Shown here: positions 8,959-16,809 of the stretch, one piece after another
Layout: each line of letters begins with the position of its first letter
How positions within the stretch are numbered: position 1 is the first letter of the stretch
DNA from: Rhodobacteraceae bacterium D3-12
Lineage (GTDB): Bacteria; Pseudomonadota; Alphaproteobacteria; Rhodobacterales; Rhodobacteraceae
NCBI GenBank assembly: GCA_025916135.1
Contig: CP104793.1
Span: 434,001-498,000, forward strand
DNA: 64,000 nucleotides
Direction: 5' to 3'
Translations under genes and position numbers: made by a program
Notes under the pieces: model-generated
Told to the model about the DNA's origin: nothing
Database searches by the model: none
The model's input: the letters and a program-made list of their open reading frames with translations, nothing else

Positions 8959-10161
8959 TCATCGTTTGATCAGGCTCCATTGCAGGACAGGGCGCAGCGG
9001 GCGCATTCCTGTTCCGGGCCCGAGCGGTTCGGCGCGTGACACGGCAAGTTGAACCAGATCACCGCCATGTTGCCGATAAAGACGCCCCAGCAAGGCTTCG
9101 CTCTCCAGTGTGACAGCGTTGGCGACCAGCCGCCCAAGAGGGCGGAGCGAGGCCCATGCAGCGGTGAATACCTCTTCTGAGAGGCCACCACCGATGAACA
9201 CCGCATCGGGCGCAGGCAGGCCAGAGAGCGCGGCAGGGACCGTGCCATCGATCAGCTCAAGCCGCGGCACACCAAGCGCGAGCGCGTTGGCCGCTGCCAT
9301 GGCACGGCGGTCGGCGCGGGGTTCTATGCCGATGGCACGGGTGTAGCGCGCACCGCGCATCCATTCGACCGCAACCGATCCGCAGCCAGTGCCGATATCC
9401 CACAGCAACGCACCGCGCATCGGCATGAGTTTGGCCAGCGTCACGGCGCGGACCTCTTGTTTGGTCATGGTGCCGTCATGTTGAAACAGATCGTCGGCAA
9501 GGCCCGGCACGCGTGGCAGCAGTGCCGCATCCGGTGCGGCGATACACTCGACGGCCAGCGTATTGAAGGCGGGAACGTTGTGTGACCAGCTTTCTGCCAC
9601 CCCATCAAAGCGTTGTTCATTTGCGCCGCCCATCGCCGCGAGGACGGTCATTTTTGATTGGCCAAATCCGCGCTCAGAGAGGAAGCGGGCAATTTGCGCC
9701 GGGGTGTCCGCGCCAGTGGTCAGTATCAACAGCCGGGCATCGGGTTGGATGAAGGCGATCATCTGTTCAACCGGACGGCCATGCACGGTGAGCGTTTCAA
9801 GATCGGCCATGGACCAGCCCATGCGCGTCGAGGCAAGCTGAAAGGCAGAGACTTGCGGATGATAGGTGATCTCGGCCGGATCAATAGACTGCCCGATACG
9901 CGCCCCGACCGAGAACCACAGCGGGTCACCTGTTGCGAGGACCACAACACGCTTTCCCCTGAGCGCCGTCAGCGTGTCGATCAGCGCATCAAAGGGCGAG
10001 GGCCATGACAGCCGCTCGGCGGTGAGCGTGTCAGACAAGAGGTGATGGCGGTCGCCGCCGATGATCACCTCGGCGGCTTCGACGACAGCGCGGGTCGCGG
10101 GCGAAAGCCCATTGAGCCCGTCTTCACCGATACCGACGATATGTAGCCAGGGTTGTGTCAT
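8959..10161 (-). CDS. cobL: Precorrin-6Y C5,15-methyltransferase (decarboxylating)
   Basis: Bifunctional enzyme that methylates C-5 and C-15 and decarboxylates the acetate side chain at C-12. 400 residues, the fused CobL form. The N-terminal CbiE-type methylase domain has IVGIGEDGLNGL (8-19) and LATGDPLWFSVGA (75-87). The C-terminal CbiT-type domain has TMTKQEVRAV (231-240) and the SAM motif DIGTGCGSVAVE (255-266). The reductase gene cobK is not beside it and not in this window. A 100-base gap holding a repeat separates it from cobI. Confidence 0.96.
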   Translation of the reverse strand: MTQPWLHIVGIGEDGLNGLSPATRAVVEAAEVIIGGDRHHLLSDTLTAERLSWPSPFDALIDTLTALRGKRVVVLATGDPLWFSVGARIGQSIDPAEITYHPQVSAFQLASTRMGWSMADLETLTVHGRPVEQMIAFIQPDARLLILTTGADTPAQIARFLSERGFGQSKMTVLAAMGGANEQRFDGVAESWSHNVPAFNTLAVECIAAPDAALLPRVPGLADDLFQHDGTMTKQEVRAVTLAKLMPMRGALLWDIGTGCGSVAVEWMRGARYTRAIGIEPRADRRAMAAANALALGVPRLELIDGTVPAALSGLPAPDAVFIGGGLSEEVFTAAWASLRPLGRLVANAVTLESEALLGRLYRQHGGDLVQLAVSRAEPLGPGTGMRPLRPVLQWSLIKR

Positions 10162-10183
10162 GAAACGTTGCTTTCGGGTGGGA

Positions 10184-10227
10184 CAAAATTTTTCGAAAAA
10201 TTTTGGTCATTTTCTTTGAAGAAAATG
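10184..10227. repeat. Two tandem short perfect palindromes between cobH and cobL
   Basis: The first is a 22-base perfect palindrome (10184-10205) centred on TTTTTCGAAAAA. The second has 9-base arms CATTTTCTT/AAGAAAATG (10208-10216 and 10219-10227). The same kind of array occurs at 30579-30624 and 43606-43698. They fill the gap between the cobH stop and the cobL start. Confidence 0.7.
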
Positions 10228-10249
10228 AGCGCGTGGCGCTTGCGGGGCA

Positions 10250-10885
10250 TTACAATTCCTCCGGTAAGCCAGCGGCGAGGGCGTTGACGGCGGCGGAGGC
10301 CATGGCGGATCCTCCGCGGCGGCCGCGCAGGGCGACGAAGTCGCAGCCGCGCGGGTTGGCGGCGAGTTCGGCTTTGGAATCGGCCGCGCCGACGAACCCG
10401 ACCGGGAAGCCAAGGATTAGCGCGGGTTTTGCTGCGCCGTCGTCCAGCAGTTCGAGCAGGTGGAACAGCGCGGTGGGTGCGTTGCCTATGGCGACCACCG
10501 CCCCATCGAGATGTTCGGCCCAGAGTTCGACCGCAGCGGCGGAGCGAGTATTGCCAATCCCGGCGGCGATTTGCGGTGTTTTGGGATCGTTTAAGGTGAC
10601 GATCACCGGATTTTTGGCGGGCAGGTAGCGCCGGATAATACCTGCGCCGACCATTTCGCAGTCACACAGGATCGGTGCGCCGGATGCGAGCGCCGCTTGT
10701 CCTGCTGCGAAAGCGGTTTCGGAGAACGCCAGCCGGTCGGCCACTTCGACCATGCCGCAGGCGTGGATCAGGCGGATCGCGAGGGAGTCCATGCCCACAG
10801 GAAAGCGCGCGAGCCGGGCTTCGGCGCGCACAGTGGCGAAGCTTGCGGCGTAGATGGCGCTTGGGTTTTTTTCGTAAGGGCGCAA
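10250..10885 (-). CDS. cobH: Precorrin-8X methylmutase
   Basis: Moves the C-11 methyl group to C-12, giving hydrogenobyrinate. 211 residues, the usual length. The catalytic His is H41 in LIHACGMVEVA; LCDCEMVGAGI and GFPVGFVGAADSK are family-specific blocks that line the corrin site. It is upstream of cobL in the minus-strand cobalamin run, separated by 88 bases carrying two palindromes. A three-unit hairpin repeat lies between its start and cbiX. Confidence 0.96.
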   Translation of the reverse strand: MRPYEKNPSAIYAASFATVRAEARLARFPVGMDSLAIRLIHACGMVEVADRLAFSETAFAAGQAALASGAPILCDCEMVGAGIIRRYLPAKNPVIVTLNDPKTPQIAAGIGNTRSAAAVELWAEHLDGAVVAIGNAPTALFHLLELLDDGAAKPALILGFPVGFVGAADSKAELAANPRGCDFVALRGRRGGSAMASAAVNALAAGLPEEL

Positions 10886-10915
10886 GGGGTGGGCTTTCTT
10901 TTAGTGGTCGGTTCT

Positions 10916-11023
10916 GGGGGGCAAGTCCCCACACGCTCGTTTAGGTGGGGGCCAGCCCCCACACGCTGTTATAAGTGGGGGCCAGCCCCCACACCCCCGG
11001 AGTATTTACAGCAAGATGAAGGG
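10916..11023 (+). repeat. Three tandem ~30-base hairpin units with TATTT/AGATGAAG tail, copy 3
   Basis: G-runs begin near 10916, 10947 and 10977, giving a period of about 30. Each unit is GGGGGC-A-AGT/CC-CCCC followed by ACACGCT or ACACCCC. The last unit leads into GGAGTATTTACAG and AAGATGAAG (to 11021). It is the largest version of the element family and ends 11 bases before the cbiX stop. Confidence 0.8.
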
Positions 11024-11034
11024 CGGGGGTTGGG

Positions 11035-12330
11035 TTAGGGGGCGGGTTTGTGTTTGCGGGCGCTTTCGGGGCCGTGGGGGTGTTTGGCGTGGGGGTAGGT
11101 TGGGTGGTGATGGTCGTGCGAATGGCTGTGCCCGTGCGAATGGTCGTGCCCGTGTGAATGGCTATGGACGTGATCGTGGGGATGGTCGTGCGGGTGCGAA
11201 TGGGAGTGTGAATGGTCGTGGTGGTGATGGTTCAGATCGAGGCGGCATTCGCCGGTGCAGAATGTGTCGCAGAGTGTGCAATCGGCGACATTTGAGCCGG
11301 GGGCGTGGGCGCCTTGGCCTTCGACGTGGTGGTGGTGGCTTTCCTGCACGGCGCCGACTTCGCTTTCGAATCCGAGCACTTGTGTGCGGTATTTACACAT
11401 GACGCAGGTGGGGGGCGGCGCATCGCCGAATGCCGGGTGGTCGGTGGCGGATTTGGCGGCGAGGCGGGCGCGTTCGGCGGCGGGGATTTCCAGAGCCTCT
11501 GTGCCTTCGATGGCGAGGATTTGGGTGCGGTATTGGCAGGTGCCGCAGTTGGGGGGCGGGGCGGCGCTGAGTTGTTCGGTGATGCGTTCGGCGAAGGTTT
11601 CGAGCACTTTCGGGTGGTCTTTGAGGTAGCCTGCCTTCACGAATTCGATGTCGGGGTGTGCTGCGGCGGCCTGATCGGTGAAGCCATAGATGCGGTCGAT
11701 CAGGATGCCGGTGAAGAGGAAATAGGGGAAGACGATGATCCGTTTGTAGCCAAGCCGTGCCGCGTGGTTGAGGCAGGGTTCGACCAGCGGAAAGGTGACG
11801 CCAGAGTAGCCCACTTCGAGCCAGCCAAACCCGAGCCCTTCCTGAAGCAGGCGGGCGACTTTGGCGACGTTGCCGTTGGCATCGGGGTCAGAGGCGCCGC
11901 GCCCGATGACGACGAGGCAGGTTTCGGAGAGCGGAATCTCGCCCTGTGTGGCGTTGGCGGCATTGGCGGCGTCCATGATGCGCGCACCGGCGGCGGCGAT
12001 CATCTTGGGGTCGACGCCAAGTTCGCGGCCATAGGTCAGGTTGATCCCGTGTTTTGTCGCATAGGTGTTGAGGACCGTGGGGATGTCGTTTTTGGTGTGC
12101 ATTGCGGCGAAGAGCATGCCCGGCACGGCAAGGATGCGATCACAGCCTTTGGCGCGCAGCCGGTCGAGCCCGTCGCGGATCACCGGGTTGGCGAATTCGA
12201 GATAGCCGTAGTCGCATTCCCAATCTGCGGGCAGCAGGGCGGGTAGTTTCTCGGCCAAGACCGAGAATTCATCGACTGCCGCCTGTGAGCGCGAGCCGTG
12301 GCCGCAGATCATCACACCGGTTTTGGCCAT
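11035..12330 (-). CDS. cbiX: CbiX-like sirohydrochlorin cobaltochelatase with Cys/His metal-binding tail
   Basis: By family, inserts Co2+ into sirohydrochlorin. 431 residues from the ATG at 12330. The chelatase domain covers about 1-255, with the metal-site His in CGHGSRS (H11) and a second half-domain near 136-250. A long tail follows: two repeats CGTCQYRTQIL (262-272) and CVMCKYRTQVL (309-319), a Cys cluster CTLCDTFCTGEC (351-362), then about 60 residues dominated by His and Asp. A similar MxCxxC plus His-rich tail is known from the long Bacillus megaterium CbiX, where the Cys carry an Fe-S centre. The duplicated CxxC-YRTQ unit is the odd part. It lies between cobH and a small membrane protein. 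Confidence 0.88.
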   Translation of the reverse strand: MAKTGVMICGHGSRSQAAVDEFSVLAEKLPALLPADWECDYGYLEFANPVIRDGLDRLRAKGCDRILAVPGMLFAAMHTKNDIPTVLNTYATKHGINLTYGRELGVDPKMIAAAGARIMDAANAANATQGEIPLSETCLVVIGRGASDPDANGNVAKVARLLQEGLGFGWLEVGYSGVTFPLVEPCLNHAARLGYKRIIVFPYFLFTGILIDRIYGFTDQAAAAHPDIEFVKAGYLKDHPKVLETFAERITEQLSAAPPPNCGTCQYRTQILAIEGTEALEIPAAERARLAAKSATDHPAFGDAPPPTCVMCKYRTQVLGFESEVGAVQESHHHHVEGQGAHAPGSNVADCTLCDTFCTGECRLDLNHHHHDHSHSHSHPHDHPHDHVHSHSHGHDHSHGHSHSHDHHHPTYPHAKHPHGPESARKHKPAP

Positions 12331-12334
12331 TGGA

Positions 12335-12598
12335 TCAGGCCTCCTGAGGGGTGGCGTTGGCCTCGGCTTCATCGCCTGCTTCGGCGCCGTCATCTGCGTC
12401 AGCATCTGCTTCGGTCTGGGCGTTTGCGGCGGTTTTGGCTTTGGCGGCTTTCCACAGGGCCACGGCGGCAGCGGCGGCGATGGCCGCGGCACCAAGCCAA
12501 TGGGCGTGGCCGGCGACTTCGGTCAGGTGGCCGGGATGGGCCTGCGCGGTTCCGGCGGCGAGAGTGAGCGTGAGCGTGGTGATGATGCGGGTCTGCAT
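12335..12598 (-). CDS. Small secreted or membrane protein, DUF6732-like
   Basis: 87 residues. An N-terminal signal peptide (hydrophobic TLTLTLAAGTAQA) is followed by HPGH and a second hydrophobic stretch (AAAIAAAAAVALW), then a very acidic Ala/Asp/Glu tail. Small proteins of this plan accompany cobalamin clusters in Rhodobacteraceae. The family assignment is from memory of that context and is moderate. It lies four bases upstream of cbiX. His residues near the mature N-terminus and the acidic tail could bind metal, which is only an inference. Confidence 0.6.
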   Translation of the reverse strand: MQTRIITTLTLTLAAGTAQAHPGHLTEVAGHAHWLGAAAIAAAAAVALWKAAKAKTAANAQTEADADADDGAEAGDEAEANATPQEA

Positions 12599-12927
12599 GG
12601 TGGGCCTCCGTGGTCAAATCATCCCGAAAGCCGGACAGAGCGAAGGTCGAAAAAGGGGGTGCCCCTGTTTCGATGAACTTCTGACGACGCCGCTTTTGGC
12701 CCCCTGATTGGGTCGACCTGTTTGCGGCACATCTTTCCGGCCCGATGCGGGCTTCGTCTGTGGCAAGGGTATAGGTGGAGTGGCGGGGCGGCGCAATTCC
12801 CAATCCGTCGAGGTGGCCATGGTTTGCGACATGTGCGCGGATGCGTGAGGGGCTGTGTGGTGGGCGGGGGTTGGAGCGGCGTGGTGGGCAAGCTAGGGTC
12901 CGCTCGAGCACACAGGAGCGACAAGAT
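12599..12927. other. 329-base divergent gap upstream of the cobalamin block
   Basis: It must hold promoters for the minus-strand cobalamin genes and for the plus-strand glutathione enzyme. GGGGGTGCCCC (12655-12665) is a small hairpin. I looked for a cobalamin riboswitch on the minus strand and found loosely similar fragments (GGGAA, CCCGCCACT) but no B12 box, so none is called. Confidence 0.4.
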
Positions 12928-13914
12928 ATGGGCCAGTTGGTCGACGGAACATGGCAGAGCGGGTGGTATGACACCAAAGAAACCGGCGGCGCATTCAAGC
13001 GCACAACCGCAGGGTTTCGCAATTGGATCACCCCCGATGGCGCGCCCGGTCCGAGCGGCGACGGTGGGTTTGAGGCGGCTTCGGGGCGCTATCATCTTTA
13101 TGTCTCCTATGCCTGTCCATGGGCGCATCGCACCCTAATTTTCAGGGCGCTGAAGGGGCTTGAAGACCATATCAGCGTGTCGGCGGTGCATCCCGATATG
13201 CTTGGGGATGGCTGGACATTTGACGACAGCTTTGACGGGGCCACGGGTGACACGCTTTATGGTTTGCCGTTCGCGCGCGACATTTACATCAAGGCCGATC
13301 CGGGCGTGTCGGGGCGGGTGACGGTGCCGATCTTGTGGGACAAGACCCGCGAAACCATCGTGTCAAACGAGAGTTCGGAGATCATCCGCATGTTCAATTC
13401 GGCGCTTGACGGGATCACGGGCAATACGCTCGATTTTTGGCCCGAGGAGTTGCGCGACGAGATCGAGCCGGTGAATGCGCGGATTTATGATACGTTGAAC
13501 AATGGCGTTTACAAATCGGGCTTTGCCACCACGCAGGCGGCCTATGAGGCGGCGGTTTTACCGCTGTTCGAGACGCTGGACTGGTTGGAGGAGCGGCTGA
13601 GGGAGAACCGGTTCCTGATGGGGGCGCGATTGACCGAGGCGGATTGGCGGCTGTTCACAACGCTGGTGCGGTTTGACGCGGTTTACCACGGGCATTTCAA
13701 ATGCAACCGGCGCCGGATTGTCGATTACCCGTCGATCTGGGATTACACGCGCGCGCTTTATCAGGTGCCGGGGGTGGCCGAGACGGTGCGGATGGATCAC
13801 ATCACGCGGCATTACCATTACAGTCACGAGACCATCAATCCGCATCGCATTGAGCCGATCGGGCCGGAGCTGGATTTTGAGGCGGCGCATGGGCGCGGGG
13901 ATGTGCGGCTTTAG
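12928..13914 (+). CDS. Glutathionyl-hydroquinone reductase (ECM4/YqjG type GST)
   Basis: Reduces glutathionyl-hydroquinones using glutathione. 328 residues from the ATG at 12928, preceded by AGGAG; this start begins with GQLVDGTWQSGWYDTKETGG in the usual family manner. The active-site Cys is C63 in SYACPWAHRTL; the xi-class GST motif continues with HPDMLGDGWTF. The C-terminal helical domain holds TEADWRLFTTLVRFDAVY, as in characterised family members. It is monocistronic: it ends three bases from the convergent receiver gene. It has no evident link with the cobalamin genes around it. Confidence 0.95.
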   Translation: MGQLVDGTWQSGWYDTKETGGAFKRTTAGFRNWITPDGAPGPSGDGGFEAASGRYHLYVSYACPWAHRTLIFRALKGLEDHISVSAVHPDMLGDGWTFDDSFDGATGDTLYGLPFARDIYIKADPGVSGRVTVPILWDKTRETIVSNESSEIIRMFNSALDGITGNTLDFWPEELRDEIEPVNARIYDTLNNGVYKSGFATTQAAYEAAVLPLFETLDWLEERLRENRFLMGARLTEADWRLFTTLVRFDAVYHGHFKCNRRRIVDYPSIWDYTRALYQVPGVAETVRMDHITRHYHYSHETINPHRIEPIGPELDFEAAHGRGDVRL

Positions 13915-13917
13915 CCG

Positions 13918-14283
13918 CTAGCTCGCCACGCGGCCATAGTGTTCGACCATGGCCAAGAGGTCATCTGGCGGCGCGTCCGACTGTACGAAAGCGCAGGCGT
14001 TGGGCAGGTGTTGAAAGATCGACCCGTCGGAAAAGAAGCTGGTATTGGTGACAGAGATCACCCGCGCGTGGGGCTGTTTGTAATTGGCGAAATCGGCGAT
14101 GGCGATGGCGCTGCCTTCGGTGAGGACCAGATCAAGGATCAGGATGTCGAAGGTGGTTTGCTGTAAATGGGCGACCGCATCGGTTTGCCCCGTGGCGAGC
14201 CGGGTTTCGATACCGGCCCGTTCGAGGTGACGTTGCCATAGCTGTGCCAGTTCCGTTGCACTTTCGACAATCAGTGCCCGCAT
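13918..14283 (-). CDS. Stand-alone receiver-like domain, atypical
   Basis: 121 residues from the ATG at 14283 (AGGTGG upstream). The pattern RALIVES...FDILILDLVL matches a response-regulator receiver, with the phospho-acceptor Asp at D51. The usual N-terminal acidic pair is reduced to a single Glu (E8). The conserved Lys after beta-5 is absent: FVQSDAPPDDLL has no Lys at that place. It has no output domain and no histidine kinase beside it. It may be a degenerate receiver acting by protein contact rather than phosphorylation; this is inference. Confidence 0.75.
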   Translation of the reverse strand: MRALIVESATELAQLWQRHLERAGIETRLATGQTDAVAHLQQTTFDILILDLVLTEGSAIAIADFANYKQPHARVISVTNTSFFSDGSIFQHLPNACAFVQSDAPPDDLLAMVEHYGRVAS

Positions 14284-14498
14284 GTTCCACCTGTTCGTAA
14301 TAGGCGCCCGGCCGCGCGACACATCGGCCCTAACTTTTGGGTCAAACCGATGGCGCTATGCGGTGAACACCGACGGCGTTATGGTTAACAGATTATCGAA
14401 AAAGCACAATGCGCATGGGATGTCTTGTCTCAATCGCTGAATTCCGGTTGAAGGGAGGCCGGATAGGATTGGGAAACGGCTATGATTGGGGCACGGGA

Positions 14499-14936
14499 AT
14501 GACCACTTGGATTACGATTTGCGAGACCTGCAAACGCGAGGGTTGGGATGCGGAGCGTGATCGCGTCACCGATGGTGAGGTGCTGGCCGAGTTGATCGAA
14601 GCCGCGGCGGGCGATGTGGTCAAAACGCGGCGGGTGTCCTGCACCATGGGCTGTGAGCGGGCGTGCAATGTGATTGTGCAAGGGGCGGGCAAGATCGGCT
14701 ATTCGCTGGGCAAGTTCGAGGCCACGGCTGAAGACGCGCGCGCCATTGTCGACTATGCCGAGATGCACGCAGGGAGCGACACCGGACAGGTGCCATTTCG
14801 CACGTGGCCGCAGGGGGTTAAGGGGCATTTCGTTTCACGGCATTTGCCGGTTCCAGAGATCGCGCCCGATACTGCGCCTGAGGCTGAGGCTGAATCCGAA
14901 ACTGGGCGCGTTTCGGCGGCGGACCGCAGCACGTGA
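14499..14936 (+). CDS. DUF1636 metal-binding protein of the cobalamin cluster
   Basis: 145 residues from MTTWITICETC. Cys residues C8, C11, C48, C52 and C56 (CETC and CTMGCERAC) form a thioredoxin-like ferredoxin pattern, as described for DUF1636. Family members are found almost only in cobalamin clusters, often next to cobW or cobC. It overlaps cobC by four bases (GTGA), so the two are co-translated. A metal or Fe-S handling role is inferred from the Cys pattern and the neighbours. An in-frame ATG at 14409 would add 30 residues without family support. Confidence 0.8.
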   Translation: MTTWITICETCKREGWDAERDRVTDGEVLAELIEAAAGDVVKTRRVSCTMGCERACNVIVQGAGKIGYSLGKFEATAEDARAIVDYAEMHAGSDTGQVPFRTWPQGVKGHFVSRHLPVPEIAPDTAPEAEAESETGRVSAADRST

Positions 14937-15859
14937 CGCAAACGCGCGATCATGGCGGCGGGATCGACGCCGCGGTTGCGCGGTGGGGTGGCGCGCGGGA
15001 AGACTGGCTTGACCTGTCGACCGGGATCAACCCGGTGGCTTATCCGGTCGGGACCGTGCCCGCGGCGGCGTGGCTCGATCTGCCCGATGCCGCAGCAGAG
15101 GCGCGGCTGATCGCGGCGGCGCGGTCGTTTTGGGCGGTGCCGGAGGGTCTTGAGATCGTCGCGGCCTCTGGGGCGTCGGCGTTGATCGCGGCGCTGCCGG
15201 GTCTGCGCCCATCGGGGCGGGTCGAGATTGCGGGTCCGACATATAACGAGCATGAGGCGGCGTTTCGCGCAGGCGGCTGGGAGGTTGGCGGCGGCGGTGA
15301 GGCGAAGGTGATTGTGCATCCCAACAATCCCGACGGGCGCTGGTATCGACGCGAAGATTTGACCGCGCCCCTGATGGTGATTGACGAGAGCTTTGCCGAT
15401 GTGGCGCCTGAACGCTCGCTGGTGGCGGACGCCGGGGCCGGGCGCATCATATTGAAAAGTTTCGGGAAATTTTGGGGTTTGGCGGGGGTTCGGCTGGGCT
15501 TTGCGATTGGCGGTGCGGATGACATTGCGGCGTTGCGGGCGCGGTTGGGGCCATGGGCGGTGTCCGGTCCGGCGTTGGAAATCGGGGCGCGGGCGTTGGA
15601 AGATATTGCATGGGCCGAGGCGACGCGTGCGCGGCTGAAACAAGACGCGGCGCGGTTGGATGCGTTGATGGTCAAGCAGGGCCGTTTGGTTGGCGGTTGC
15701 GCTTTGTTCCGGCTTTATGATGTGGGCGATGCAGCGGCGTTTCAGGCGCGATTGGCAGAGCGGCATATCTGGAGCCGGGTGTTTCCGTATTCCAAAAGCT
15801 GGGTTCGGCTTGGCTTGCCGGGGCCGGAGGGTTGGGCGCGGCTGGAGGCGGCGCTGTGA
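14933..15859 (+). CDS. cobC: L-threonine-phosphate decarboxylase type aminotransferase-fold enzyme
   Basis: By family, makes the (R)-1-amino-2-propanol phosphate linker for the cobalamin nucleotide loop. 308 residues with a GTG start overlapping the DUF1636 stop. The N-terminus HGGGIDAAVARWGG and DLSTGINPVAYP are typical of CobC/CobD enzymes. HPNNPDGRWY is the substrate and PLP region and the PLP Lys lies in ILKSFGKFWGLAGVRLG. It is slightly short for the family, mostly between N-terminal blocks, but keeps all key motifs. It ends in another GTGA overlap with cobD. Confidence 0.92.
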   Translation: MTQTRDHGGGIDAAVARWGGAREDWLDLSTGINPVAYPVGTVPAAAWLDLPDAAAEARLIAAARSFWAVPEGLEIVAASGASALIAALPGLRPSGRVEIAGPTYNEHEAAFRAGGWEVGGGGEAKVIVHPNNPDGRWYRREDLTAPLMVIDESFADVAPERSLVADAGAGRIILKSFGKFWGLAGVRLGFAIGGADDIAALRARLGPWAVSGPALEIGARALEDIAWAEATRARLKQDAARLDALMVKQGRLVGGCALFRLYDVGDAAAFQARLAERHIWSRVFPYSKSWVRLGLPGPEGWARLEAAL

Positions 15860-16752
15860 GCCTGCTGCTCGGCATGATTTTGGACGCGATTTTTGGCGAG
15901 CCGAAAGCGGTGTGGGACCGGGTGCCGCATCCCGCGGTGGTAATGGGGCGGGCCGTGGCGTGGTGCGATGAGCGGTTCAACCAAGGCGGTGCGCGGCGGT
16001 TGAAAGGCGTGGGCGTTATGGCGGCGCTTGTGCTTGGGGCTGCGCTTTTGGGCTGGGGGCTGGCGTGGTTCGGCTGGATCGTGGAGGCCGTGGTTGTGGC
16101 TGTCCTGTTGGCGCAGCGGTCGCTGGTGGAGCATGTGCGCGCTGTCGGCGACGCCTTGCGCATGTCGCTGAGCGAGGGGCGGCGGGCGGTGGCGCGCATC
16201 GTCGGGCGCGATGTTGCGAGCATGGACGAGGCGGCGGTGACGCGCGGCGCAATTGAAAGCGCGGCAGAGAATTTCAGCGATGGGGTCGCGGCGCCGGTGG
16301 TGTGGTTCCTGATCGCGGGGCTGCCCGGTCTGTTGGTCTATAAAATCACCAATACCGCCGACAGTATGATCGGCTATCGCACGGAAAAGCATGAGGAATT
16401 CGGCTGGGCTGCGGCGCGGTTTGATGATGTGTTGAATGTCATTCCGGCGCGGTTCAGCGCGGTGGTTTTTCTGTTGCTTGCAAGGCAGTTGGGCGCGTGG
16501 CGCGCGGTGGTGGCGGAGGCGCGCAAGCACCGCTCGCCCAATGCGGGCTGGCCAGAGGCGGCGATGGCGCGGGGGATCGGTGTGGCGCTGTCGGGGCCGC
16601 GGTCTTATGAGGGCGAAATGCGCGATTTCCCATGGGTGAACGGCGAAGGAGACCGCAGGCCGGGCCCGGCCGAGATCGACGCGGCCTGTGCGGTTTTGTG
16701 GCGGGCATGGGCGGTCTTGGTGGTTCTGGCGCTTGGGGTCTGGATTTTCTGA
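15856..16752 (+). CDS. cobD: Adenosylcobinamide-phosphate synthase
   Basis: Membrane enzyme (CbiB/CobD) that attaches the aminopropanol arm to adenosylcobyric acid. 298 residues with a GTG start overlapping the cobC stop. DAIFGEPKAVWDRVPHPAV near the N-terminus and ESAAENFSDGVAAPVVW in the middle are family signatures; YRTEKHEEFGWAAARFDDV follows. There are several hydrophobic spans, including one near 50-90 and the last 20 residues. It acts directly after CobC in the pathway, consistent with the coupled gene order. Confidence 0.95.
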   Translation: MSLLLGMILDAIFGEPKAVWDRVPHPAVVMGRAVAWCDERFNQGGARRLKGVGVMAALVLGAALLGWGLAWFGWIVEAVVVAVLLAQRSLVEHVRAVGDALRMSLSEGRRAVARIVGRDVASMDEAAVTRGAIESAAENFSDGVAAPVVWFLIAGLPGLLVYKITNTADSMIGYRTEKHEEFGWAAARFDDVLNVIPARFSAVVFLLLARQLGAWRAVVAEARKHRSPNAGWPEAAMARGIGVALSGPRSYEGEMRDFPWVNGEGDRRPGPAEIDAACAVLWRAWAVLVVLALGVWIF

Positions 16753-16809
16753 CTGGTCGCGCGGAGTGGTTAACCCTATTGAAAGGGTCAAACGCTTAAA
16801 GGGTATAGC

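Noticed and set aside
10916-11023. CRISPR array
   Set aside because: Three ~30-base units look repeat-like, but there are no unique spacers between them, each unit is itself a GC hairpin, and no cas genes are present. It belongs to the intergenic element family.
12599-12927. Cobalamin riboswitch upstream of the cobalamin genes (minus strand)
   Set aside because: Fragments such as GGGAA and CCCGCCACT occur, but there is no B12 box (AGCCAGGAGACC-like) and the expected paired regions are not in order. A covariance-model scan would be decisive.
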